This document shows, in pieces, positions 18,221 to 25,044 of a stretch of 64,000 nucleotides of DNA. This DNA comes from Lishizhenia tianjinensis (GTDB taxonomy: Bacteria > Bacteroidota > Bacteroidia > Flavobacteriales_D > Crocinitomicaceae), in assembly GCF_900116425.1 (NCBI RefSeq), contig NZ_FPAS01000003.1:343985-407984 (forward strand). The letters are read 5' to 3'. The notes under the pieces are model-generated. The model was not told the origin of the DNA. It saw nothing but the letters and a program-made list of their open reading frames with translations, and did not search any database. Every line of letters starts with the position of its first letter. Position 1 is the first letter of the stretch. The position numbers and the translations under genes are program-made.

Positions 18221-19279
18221 TTAGTATTCTATAATATAAGGGTAATCTTCTTGCATGTATACGTCTTCGTATAACTCTTTCCCTTCTGGGTATGGTGAAT
18301 TTTCAGCAAATTCAATTGATTCCTGAACTTCTTTCTTCACCCAGTCTTGAATTTCTTTGATTTCTTCTTCTGTTAAGAACTTATTGTCTTTAATTACTTG
18401 TAGACAGTGCTCAACAGGATCTTGTGCTTGGTACTCAGCAACCTCTTCTTTTGTTCTGTATTTCTGAGGGTCTGACATAGAGTGACCTTTGTATCTGTAT
18501 GTACGGATATCTAATAAAGTTGGTCCTTCTCCATTTCTAGCTCTTGTTGCAGCTTCTTCTATTGCCTCGTGTACTGCTTCTGGCGACATACCATTAACAG
18601 ACTGAGAAGGCATTTCGTAAGAATCTCCAATTTTAGAAAGATCAGTTACGTTAGTTGTTCTTTCAACTGAAGTACCCATGGCGTAGTTATTATTTTCTAT
18701 GATGAAAATTACTGGTAATTTCCAGTTCATTGCCATGTTGAATGTTTCGTGTAAAGCACCTTGACGTACAGCACCGTCTCCCATAGAAACAAACACTACA
18801 TTATCCGTCTCGTTGTACTTTTCAGCAAAAGCTACACCCGCTCCCATAGGAATTTGTGCACCAACGATTCCGTGACCTCCCATAAAGTTTTTCTCTTTAT
18901 CAAAGAAGTGCATAGAACCACCTTTACCTTTAGAACAACCTGTTGTTCTTCCGTAAAGTTCTGCCATTAAAACACGAGGATCAGTACCTAATCCGATAGG
19001 GTGAGCGTGATCTCTATACGCTGTCATGTGCTTATCTGTTGGGCGAGAACCAGAAACAGTTCCTGCAACTACAGCCTCTTGACCGATATAAAGGTGACAG
19101 AATCCACCAAATTTTTGTTGTATATATAACTGACCTGCCTTCTCTTCGAATTTACGCATAAGAAGCATGTCCTTGTACCATTTTATGTATTGTTCTTTAG
19201 AAAACTTTAACTGACTTTTCGCAGCGCTTTTACGCGTAGTTTTCTTTGGAGCTGAAGCTGATTTTGTAGCCATAATCAT
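18221..19279 (-). CDS. pdhA: Pyruvate dehydrogenase E1 component, alpha subunit
   Basis: At 352 residues this is a typical E1-alpha. After a basic, low-complexity N-terminus (KKTTRKSAAKSQ) it shows MLLMRKFEEKAGQLY, the regulatory/active loop YRDHAHPIGLG and GKGGSMHFFDKE, the thiamine diphosphate motif GDGAVRQGALHETFNMA, then NNNYAMGTSVER. It needs a beta partner (PdhB), which is not adjacent. The ATG at 19277-19279 is used here; another ATG two codons later is equally possible. A TATATTTG element (plus-strand 19300-19307) lies about 20 bases upstream as a possible -7 box, without a clear TTG at -33. Confidence 0.94.
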   Translation of the reverse strand: MIMATKSASAPKKTTRKSAAKSQLKFSKEQYIKWYKDMLLMRKFEEKAGQLYIQQKFGGFCHLYIGQEAVVAGTVSGSRPTDKHMTAYRDHAHPIGLGTDPRVLMAELYGRTTGCSKGKGGSMHFFDKEKNFMGGHGIVGAQIPMGAGVAFAEKYNETDNVVFVSMGDGAVRQGALHETFNMAMNWKLPVIFIIENNNYAMGTSVERTTNVTDLSKIGDSYEMPSQSVNGMSPEAVHEAIEEAATRARNGEGPTLLDIRTYRYKGHSMSDPQKYRTKEEVAEYQAQDPVEHCLQVIKDNKFLTEEEIKEIQDWVKKEVQESIEFAENSPYPEGKELYEDVYMQEDYPYIIEY

Positions 19280-19422
19280 TCACCATTTATCTAATTGGGC
19301 AAATATAGAATTTTGTTTTTAATAAAAAGGAAAAAAATCCCCCACTTCCCTTGTACGGTTCTTCGAGAATCCTTGATTCCTAAAACCACTATCACTTGGT
19401 ATTTTTATCTCTGAAAAATGCA

Positions 19423-19454
19423 CACACAAAAAAAGAGGATATTAATCCTCTTTT
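19423..19454 (-). terminator. Terminator whose stem contains the FMN reductase stop codon
   Basis: A perfect 10-bp stem, AAAAGAGGAT (19431-19440) and ATCCTCTTTT (19445-19454), with loop ATTA. On the minus strand it is followed by a T-run. The 5' arm encodes the last residues (KED) and the TAA of the upstream gene, so the hairpin can form only as the ribosome leaves. Confidence 0.85.
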
Positions 19455-19984
19455 ACTTGGCGATAAACCTCCTTGGCTGTCGCTTCAAATTCTTCTCTCA
19501 AATCTGAATCAATGATACCTCTTCCTAGCTCAAAGTTTTCTTTAAATTTTGGAAGACTCAAAGCAGCTAAAACCCTGGCTCCATTTCTCGGAAAACGATT
19601 GGCTCCTATCTCTAATACGCTCTTAGCCCCTCTTCCACCGGGGGAGGTGGCCATTAAAAACATAGGTTTATTTTGAAAAACTGTTTCGTTAGGAATTCTT
19701 GAACACCAATCTAACAAGTTTTTAAAAGCAGCAGTATACGCTCCGTTGTGTTCCGCTAATGAAAGTAAAATTAAATCACACCTTTTTAGGGTGTTGATAA
19801 AATCATAAGCTGCATTTGGAATCCCATGCGCTTTTTCTTCATCTATTCCATATATAGGAAGTTTGAATTCATTGATATCTAAATAACGAATATCACATCC
19901 TTTAAAATAGGTAGACACATGAGTTACTAAAGCTTTGTTGATGGAATTTTTGCTATTACTTCCAGCAAAGGCTAATATTTTCAT
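19442..19984 (-). CDS. NAD(P)H-dependent FMN reductase family protein
   Basis: The 180-residue flavodoxin-fold protein starts MKILAFAGSNSKNSINKALV, whose GSNSKNSIN loop is the FMN-phosphate binding signature of the NADPH-dependent FMN reductase family (PF03358). LILLSLAEHNGAYTAAFKNLLDW and FLMATSPGGRGAKS form the other isoalloxazine-binding loops. Relatives reduce FMN, quinones or azo compounds at the expense of NAD(P)H. It is a single-gene unit: terminator at its 3' end and 32 bases to the next gene upstream, from which it could also be read through. The physiological substrate is unknown. Confidence 0.87.
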   Translation of the reverse strand: MKILAFAGSNSKNSINKALVTHVSTYFKGCDIRYLDINEFKLPIYGIDEEKAHGIPNAAYDFINTLKRCDLILLSLAEHNGAYTAAFKNLLDWCSRIPNETVFQNKPMFLMATSPGGRGAKSVLEIGANRFPRNGARVLAALSLPKFKENFELGRGIIDSDLREEFEATAKEVYRQVKED

Positions 19985-20016
19985 ACTTAGGTTTTGGAAT
20001 CAAGAAAGATAGAAAA

Positions 20017-20295
20017 TTATTCAATAATATCTTTCCAATCTTCACTTCTTTGCCTAACGGCGTTCACATATCCACAAACTGCTTTTGCTTTGTACCCCTC
20101 TTTTGTCAGCAAATCAAAGGTTTTAAGTACTAATTCTTTTCCTATACCTTTTCCTCTGTAAACTTCAGGAACCTCAGAATACACTAAATGAAGTACACCA
20201 TCTTTTTCTTGGTAATCTATAAAGGCTTCTCCTCCATCGTTTACTTTTAAAACAAACTTTTTCGCTGCCTTATCATGAATTATCTGGTTCTCCAT
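20017..20295 (-). CDS. GNAT-family N-acetyltransferase (YidJ/Gcn5-related, short form)
   Basis: This 92-residue minimal GNAT (PF14542 type) shows the core VPEVYRGKGIGKELVLKTFD, with the R-G-x-G-I-G-K acetyl-CoA pyrophosphate loop, and AVCGYVNAVRQ near the end. Short GNATs of this kind are close to half the usual length and their substrates are not known. Its start codon overlaps the msrA stop by one base, and it ends the msrB-msrA-GNAT operon. Confidence 0.85.
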   Translation of the reverse strand: MENQIIHDKAAKKFVLKVNDGGEAFIDYQEKDGVLHLVYSEVPEVYRGKGIGKELVLKTFDLLTKEGYKAKAVCGYVNAVRQRSEDWKDIIE

Positions 20296-20834
20296 TATTC
20301 TTCCTTTAATTTATCAGCATACATTTTTCTGAACTTTGCCAATTTGGGTGAGATAACGGCCTGACAATAACTTTGCTCACCATTATTATTAAAGTAATCT
20401 TGGTGATACTCTTCAGCATCGTAAAATATTGTTAGTTCCTCCAAAGTAGTTGTTACTGCATCATCATACACCTGCTGCATTTCCTTTAAGACTTCTTGCG
20501 CCGTTTCTTTTTGTTGGGCATCATGATAAAAGATACAAGATCTATATTGTGTACCTACATCTCCACCTTGTCTATTTAAGGTAGTAGGATCATGACTCGT
20601 CATAAAAATTTGCAACAACTCCTTATAAGAAATCACATCTGCATCAAACTTTACCTGAACCACTTCTGCGTGACCGGTTAAACCAGAACACACCTCTCTA
20701 TAAGTTGGTTTTCCCGGTGCATTACCTCCTGTATATCCAGAAATAACTGTTTCAACACCTTTTAATCTTCTCATTAGTGTTTCAACACACCAAAAACATC
20801 CACCACCAAAAGTGGCCAATTGCATATTATTCAT
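20295..20834 (-). CDS. msrA: Peptide methionine-S-sulfoxide reductase A
   Basis: The 179-residue enzyme has the catalytic motif GGGCFWC with Cys13, GYTGGNAPGKPTYREVCSG, HAEVVQVKFD, and HDPTTLNRQGGDVGTQYRS, all hallmarks of MsrA. It reduces the S-epimer of methionine sulfoxide in proteins with thioredoxin as donor. No signal peptide is present, so it is cytoplasmic. Its start overlaps the msrB stop by 8 bases, coupling the two stereospecific repair enzymes in one operon. Confidence 0.96.
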   Translation of the reverse strand: MNNMQLATFGGGCFWCVETLMRRLKGVETVISGYTGGNAPGKPTYREVCSGLTGHAEVVQVKFDADVISYKELLQIFMTSHDPTTLNRQGGDVGTQYRSCIFYHDAQQKETAQEVLKEMQQVYDDAVTTTLEELTIFYDAEEYHQDYFNNNGEQSYCQAVISPKLAKFRKMYADKLKEE

Positions 20835-21285
20835 GCTCTCCTTCTTTTAATAAACGTATACTTGCTGAATTCACACAATATCTTAATCCGCTGGGGGCTG
20901 GTCCATCTGGAAAAACGTGTCCCAAATGAGAATCACAAGCATTGCATAATATCTCCACCCTCACCATGCCGTAAGAAACATCCTTTTTGTAAGCTACGGC
21001 ATTCTCTTTATAAGGCTGTGTAAAACTCGGCCATCCTGTGCCTGATTCAAACTTTATTGTTGAATCAAACAAAATGGTGTCACAACACACACAAGTATAC
21101 TTCCCCGGATCATGGGCTTTACATAAAGCACCCGTATGCGGCGCTTCTGTTCCATGCTGTCGGGTAATCCTATAGGTTTCAGCATCCAATAACTCCCTCC
21201 ACTCCTGATCACTTTTTTCTACGCGTTTTTCAGGCGATGGAGCTCCATGGTTAGCGTACTTTATTACATCGTTCCAATTGAGCAT
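20827..21285 (-). CDS. msrB: Peptide methionine-R-sulfoxide reductase B
   Basis: The start is set at the ATG at 21283-21285, preceded by a good ribosome binding site (AGAGGAGAA); the frame stays open 48 bases upstream but that part is lysine/arginine-rich and unlike MsrB. The 152-residue product has two zinc-binding CxxC pairs (CVCC and CNAC), SGTGWPSFT, HLGHVFPDGP and the catalytic Cys137 in LRYCVNSASI. It reduces the R-epimer of methionine sulfoxide. It is the first gene of the operon with msrA and a GNAT gene. Confidence 0.95.
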   Translation of the reverse strand: MLNWNDVIKYANHGAPSPEKRVEKSDQEWRELLDAETYRITRQHGTEAPHTGALCKAHDPGKYTCVCCDTILFDSTIKFESGTGWPSFTQPYKENAVAYKKDVSYGMVRVEILCNACDSHLGHVFPDGPAPSGLRYCVNSASIRLLKEGEHE

Positions 21286-21423
21286 ATTTTCTCCTCTCTT
21301 ATTTTTCTTTCTCCTTTTAATGATAAACCTCATTCTCTCGTCCTTTGGTTTATTCCGAAGTAAAATTAAACATCCAAGACCAATAATTGTTGTCTATTCC
21401 TTACCGAATTGATTTTTTCTAAA

Positions 21424-21457
21424 TAAAAAAAGGAGGGACTTACGCACCTCCTCCTTT
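21424..21457 (-). terminator. Terminator after the DUF4301 gene
   Basis: The arms AAAGGAGG (21429-21436) and CCTCCTTT (21450-21457) are separated by a 13-base loop, with a T-run on the minus strand from 21431 downwards. It is about 22 bases past the stop codon at 21480. Confidence 0.82.
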
Positions 21458-21479
21458 TCCTGCCTTTTTTAAAGCGTAA

Positions 21480-22883
21480 TTATCTATCTAAATGCGACGC
21501 ATCCAATAAGTCTAAAACAGTTTTCACAGGACTAAAACTCTCTGAAGGAACTTCTACAAATAGCGTATTCCAATTGGCCATTCCACCATTCCAAAGTCCT
21601 GGATTTTCTCTAAATTTTATATTCACTCCTTTGTAAGCTTTGTCTACCACAAAGTATTTATCCTTGTCTACATATTCATCTAAATCCAACTTATTCCCTG
21701 CTAAGTCTTGCGGGTTTAGCACCATCATCACCGGGTTAAAATATTGAGATTGCACCATTTTATTGTACTGATCTCCCTTCGGACTAATCTGCGCTTTTTC
21801 TACAATTTGCTTAGATACACCGCTTTCATCTTCTACCCAAAATGGCCCCCCACCTGGTTGACCTTCATTTCTAACCATACCACAAACACGCATAGGCCTA
21901 TTCATGAAAGCTAACAATTCCTCTTCCTCAAAGGTTTCGAAATCTTCTTCTAAAGGAGCAAACTGATATTCCTGATTCAATTTAGCCAAGGCAATTTTCG
22001 GTGTATTCGATTTTAAAGCCTCTTGCATGTCCTTTTTAAACTCTAAAAGGAGTCCGGCCATGTACTTTAAACTATCTACACTTGTCTCCGATAAATTTTC
22101 GTGTTGTACGTTATCTATGTTTTTAATAAAGATCAAATCCTCTTGCAAGGAGTTTAAGTTTTGTAACAAAGCACCATGTCCCGAGGGTCGAGTTAAAATT
22201 TCTCCTTCCTCCGTTTTTACAACAGTACCATTACTATTAAACGCCACTGCATTTGTTGCTGGAGACTGTTCTGAGAAGGTTACATTTAAATTGAGTCCAG
22301 TTAAATGCTGCACACTCAATAGACTGGTCGTAATTTGTTCTTCGAAGTTTTTATTGATGGTAAAATGAAAGTGTAATTCATCTTCTTTGAGTCGAATAGC
22401 CTGTAAAACCTGCTCTTGAAAAGCGTTTAAAATAAACCTCCCGTTGCGGTGAAAAGGAATTAAGCCCTTGGGTAAACTTCCTAAATTGAGGCCTTCTTTT
22501 TCCAAGATGAAGTGAATAATTTCTTCTACTTCGTAATCGTACTTCGCAATGCGTTTTTTCAATTCAAAGGGAAGTAATTCAAAAAAAGCGAACTTCTTTA
22601 AATTGGAAAAGAATCGTTCTACCTTACCCCTATCCTCTTCTGAGGGAGAACTTAAAAAATCATATAAAAACTGAAACATGCGCGAACCCGATCCTGAAGC
22701 CGGAATAAAAACAGCTGTTTTCAAATCCGTATCTGCATAAACGGTCTTGAAGTAATTGCGCTCGATTTTGTTGTGTTTGATAACACCATCATTGAGTTTA
22801 CAAACGCTGTGTAACTTTACTTCTGGGTGTTTACTAAAAACTTCTTCGCGTTGTTTTTCTATACTTTTTTCTAAATCAATCAT
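21480..22883 (-). CDS. DUF4301 family protein, nucleotidyltransferase-like
   Basis: The 467-residue protein belongs to DUF4301 (PF14134), a family confined to Bacteroidetes. Near residue 60 it carries IPASGSGSRM, close to the LAGGxGTR(M) sugar-nucleotide pyrophosphorylase loop. Further on, GEILTRPSGHGALLQNLNSL resembles the UDP-HexNAc pyrophosphorylase motif RPxGHG(A/D), and PMRVCGMVRNEGQPGGGPFW is conserved in the family. An activity on sugar nucleotides is therefore plausible, but it has not been established as far as I know. It is divergent from the methyltransferase at 22931 with 47 bases between start codons. Confidence 0.8.
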   Translation of the reverse strand: MIDLEKSIEKQREEVFSKHPEVKLHSVCKLNDGVIKHNKIERNYFKTVYADTDLKTAVFIPASGSGSRMFQFLYDFLSSPSEEDRGKVERFFSNLKKFAFFELLPFELKKRIAKYDYEVEEIIHFILEKEGLNLGSLPKGLIPFHRNGRFILNAFQEQVLQAIRLKEDELHFHFTINKNFEEQITTSLLSVQHLTGLNLNVTFSEQSPATNAVAFNSNGTVVKTEEGEILTRPSGHGALLQNLNSLQEDLIFIKNIDNVQHENLSETSVDSLKYMAGLLLEFKKDMQEALKSNTPKIALAKLNQEYQFAPLEEDFETFEEEELLAFMNRPMRVCGMVRNEGQPGGGPFWVEDESGVSKQIVEKAQISPKGDQYNKMVQSQYFNPVMMVLNPQDLAGNKLDLDEYVDKDKYFVVDKAYKGVNIKFRENPGLWNGGMANWNTLFVEVPSESFSPVKTVLDLLDASHLDR

Positions 22884-22930
22884 TGGATTAGATAGCTATA
22901 AATTCTGTAATTTCGTGTTTTTCCGAAACT

Positions 22931-23704
22931 GTGAATATAGCAATTGAATTTATAAAATATAGCTTTCGCGCCAAAAGAAGACATGGTGTGCATTCGCCCT
23001 ATGTTTATAGATTGCAAGATGAAAGCTTTAAAAATGATTTCAGCGCTACCTTCTTAAAAAGCTTTAAAAGCTTTGAAAAAGCGTTGACAAAAAATTCTGA
23101 GCTTATTGCAGTAAATCCCTTTGGGGCTGGATCTAAAAAGGGGAAAAAGAAGCAACTCCCATTGAACAAGCTTGCAAATAGAGCCAGGACTTCTTCCAAA
23201 TATGGAAAACTTATTTTTCAATTGGGCGAACATATAGGCGCTCAACATGTATTGGAATTAGGCACCCATCTAGGAATTGGAACGGCTTATTTAAGTCAAA
23301 TCTCTACCCTTAAATCCTTAACAAGTGTAGAAGGTTGTGCCAATTTACACCGCAAGGCTCACGATCATCTTACCCAATTAGGTATACAAGATAAGTGTAC
23401 TTTAGTGCGAAATACCTTCGAAGCTTTTATTGAGCAAGACAATACTGTTTACGACCTCATTTTTATAGACGGTGATCATCGTTCGGAGGCTTTGTTTGAG
23501 ATTTTAGAAGGTTTGCAAAAGAACATACACAACGAAACCTTGTTGGTAATAGATGATATACGTTGGAGTAAAGACATGTTTAAAGCTTGGCAAGAATTAA
23601 TTGCAAAAAATGACTATCATTTGAGCATGGATTTCTTTAGAATGGGCGTGCTAGCGGTAAGGAAAAACCAAGAAAAAGAACATTTTATATTGAAAAAGAA
23701 ATAG
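22931..23704 (+). CDS. Class I SAM-dependent methyltransferase (Methyltransf_24-like)
   Basis: The 257-residue protein uses a GTG start at 22931-22933; no ATG is near. The AdoMet-binding motif VLELGTHLGIGTAYLSQ is followed by SVEGCANLHRKAHDHL and YDLIFIDGDHRSEALFEIL, which match O-methyltransferase-like enzymes of the Methyltransf_24 group. The N-terminal 70 residues (FRAKRRHGVHSPYVYRLQ) are typical of a Bacteroidetes subgroup. The substrate is unknown. The cobalamin adenosyltransferase starts directly at the next base after its stop, so the two form one transcript. Confidence 0.85.
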   Translation: MNIAIEFIKYSFRAKRRHGVHSPYVYRLQDESFKNDFSATFLKSFKSFEKALTKNSELIAVNPFGAGSKKGKKKQLPLNKLANRARTSSKYGKLIFQLGEHIGAQHVLELGTHLGIGTAYLSQISTLKSLTSVEGCANLHRKAHDHLTQLGIQDKCTLVRNTFEAFIEQDNTVYDLIFIDGDHRSEALFEILEGLQKNIHNETLLVIDDIRWSKDMFKAWQELIAKNDYHLSMDFFRMGVLAVRKNQEKEHFILKKK

Positions 23705-24250
23705 ATGAAAGTATATACAAAAACAGGAGATAAAGGAGAAACCTCTTTAATAGGCGGTGTTCGTGTAAAGAAATATGATTTACGCATAGAAGCTTATGGA
23801 ACGGTAGACGAGTTAAACTCTTTTGTAGGTATAATTCGCGATCAGGAAATTAAGGAAGAATACTACCACCAATTGATAGAAATACAGGACAGATTATTTA
23901 CCATAGGTTCTATTTTAGCAGCGGCACCAACTTCTAGGATGAAGTTACCTGAACTTGAAGAGAAAGACATCACTTTCTTGGAAGAAGCCATGGATAAAAT
24001 GGATGAAGAATTAGAGCCTATGCGTTCTTTTGTTTTACCGGGAGGACATACCACTGTTTCGCATACGCACATTGCGAGATGCGTTTGTAGACGTGCGGAG
24101 AGAAACACCATAGCATTGGCTGAAGAAGCAGAAGTTTCTCCATTAGTGATACAATATTTAAACAGATTAAGCGATTATTTATTTGTACTCTCTCGCAAGT
24201 TAACCAAGGATTTAAATGCAAAAGAAATTCCTTGGAAACCAAGAATGTAA
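23705..24250 (+). CDS. ATP:cob(I)alamin adenosyltransferase, PduO type
   Basis: The 181-residue protein begins MKVYTKTGDKGETSLIGG, the ATP-binding signature of PduO-type adenosyltransferases. It continues with RIEAYGTVDELNSFVGI, FVLPGG and the helix CVCRRAERNTIAL. The enzyme transfers the adenosyl group from ATP to cob(I)alamin to form coenzyme B12. The window contains no cobalamin biosynthesis genes, so it probably serves salvaged B12 for enzymes encoded elsewhere. It immediately follows the methyltransferase gene. Confidence 0.94.
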   Translation: MKVYTKTGDKGETSLIGGVRVKKYDLRIEAYGTVDELNSFVGIIRDQEIKEEYYHQLIEIQDRLFTIGSILAAAPTSRMKLPELEEKDITFLEEAMDKMDEELEPMRSFVLPGGHTTVSHTHIARCVCRRAERNTIALAEEAEVSPLVIQYLNRLSDYLFVLSRKLTKDLNAKEIPWKPRM

Positions 24251-24292
24251 TTCTTGCGTAGATAGAAAAAAGGCAAGTAAGTAGTCGAAAAT

Positions 24293-24322
24293 TTGGATTT
24301 ATAGAAATAAAAATTACTTTTG
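24293..24322 (+). promoter_or_regulatory. Bacteroidetes-type promoter for the DUF2795 gene
   Basis: TTG at 24293-24295, a 19-base spacer, then TACTTTTG at 24315-24322 (TAnnTTTG). The start codon at 24354 leaves a leader of about 25 bases. The same 19-base spacing is seen in the zapA promoter, which supports both. Confidence 0.8.
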
Positions 24323-24353
24323 CCGAAATTAAAGACTTTTAAAAACTTAAGAT

Positions 24354-24575
24354 ATGTATTGGACTCTAGAACTTGCTTCTTACTTAGAAGACGCACCGTG
24401 GCCAGCAGCAAAGGATGAATTAATTGATTTCGCAATTAGAACTGGAGCTCCTTTAGAGGTAGTAGAAAACCTACAAGCTATTGAAGACGAAGGTGAGATT
24501 TACGAAAGCATCGAAGATATTTGGCCTGATTATCCGACCAAAGAAGACTTCTTCTTTAACGAGGACGAATATTAA
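24354..24575 (+). CDS. DUF2795 small acidic protein
   Basis: The 73-residue protein MYWTLELASYLEDAPWPAAK belongs to DUF2795 (PF11387), a small helical domain. The LELASYLEDAPWPATK-type segment and ELIDFAIRTGAPLEVVENLQ form the domain, and the tail EDIWPDYPTKEDFFFNEDEY is strongly acidic. In Bacteroidetes this gene typically sits next to secA, as here. Its function is unknown. It has its own promoter (24293-24322) and its own terminator (24585-24615), so it is a monocistronic, probably well expressed gene. Confidence 0.85.
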   Translation: MYWTLELASYLEDAPWPAAKDELIDFAIRTGAPLEVVENLQAIEDEGEIYESIEDIWPDYPTKEDFFFNEDEY

Positions 24576-24584
24576 TAAAATATT

Positions 24585-24615
24585 TCCCGGTTCTTGATGA
24601 ATCGGGATTTTTTTT
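24585..24615 (+). terminator. Terminator after DUF2795
   Basis: TCCCGGTTC (24585-24593) pairs with GAATCGGGA (24599-24607) with one G-T wobble, then eight T. It starts 10 bases after the stop codon. Confidence 0.88.
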
Positions 24616-24706
24616 GCCTTTTGCGCTAGGGATAGCAGCGATAGCTCTGCAGAGGGAAAGTTTATATTTTGTGAAAGTTTGAAAGCGACCTAAGAAGCTT
24701 TAAAAC

Positions 24707-24735
24707 GACCTGACAAAATAGACTTTACCGCCAAG
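24707..24735 (+). repeat. Dispersed non-coding repeat, copy 1
   Basis: GACCTGACAAAATAGACTTT (24707-24726) and the following ACCGCCAAG resemble 36079-36109 (GACCGTTTGACAAAATAGGTTTTAACCCAAG). Both lie shortly downstream of a gene and its terminator. This is a short diverged dispersed repeat. Confidence 0.4.
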
Positions 24736-24908
24736 GACTAAAGCGCATAGCCCGCTTGAGCGCCCTACCCTACTTTTCTCTCATTATCAATTTGTAAATA
24801 AATTGTTAGCAAGGAATTAACGCCGGTAATCAATCCCGCTTTTTTGTCATACAACTACTCCTCTACCGAAATTAAATCTGACGCGACTAGTCGATTTTTG
24901 GTAACGAA

Positions 24909-24925
24909 GGTGACAGAGTGTCACC
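24909..24925 (+). promoter_or_regulatory. Perfect palindrome upstream of secA
   Basis: GGTGACAGAGTGTCACC: 7-base arms around a 3-base centre, 120 bases before the secA start. It has the size and symmetry of an operator for a dimeric repressor, or it could be a short RNA hairpin. No regulator gene is adjacent, so its role is unknown. Confidence 0.4.
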
Positions 24926-25044
24926 CCAACACAACTGGAATGGTTTGTGACAAGACCAGGGAAACGAATTAAACAACAAAAGGTCGTTCTAAATTTTAAC
25001 AAAACACTATTTTTGGGACGACAATAAAAAAATACGAAGCCATC

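Larger units (their letters stand above)
24616..25044 (+). other. Non-coding spacer before secA
   Basis: About 430 bases with no credible reading frame. It holds a perfect 17-base palindrome (24909-24925), a GCGC-bounded hairpin near 24749-24769, a 29-base segment at 24707-24735 that recurs in diverged form at 36079-36109, and a TATTTTTG box at 25008-25015 that may be the secA -7 element (no TTG at the proper distance). Confidence 0.6.
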
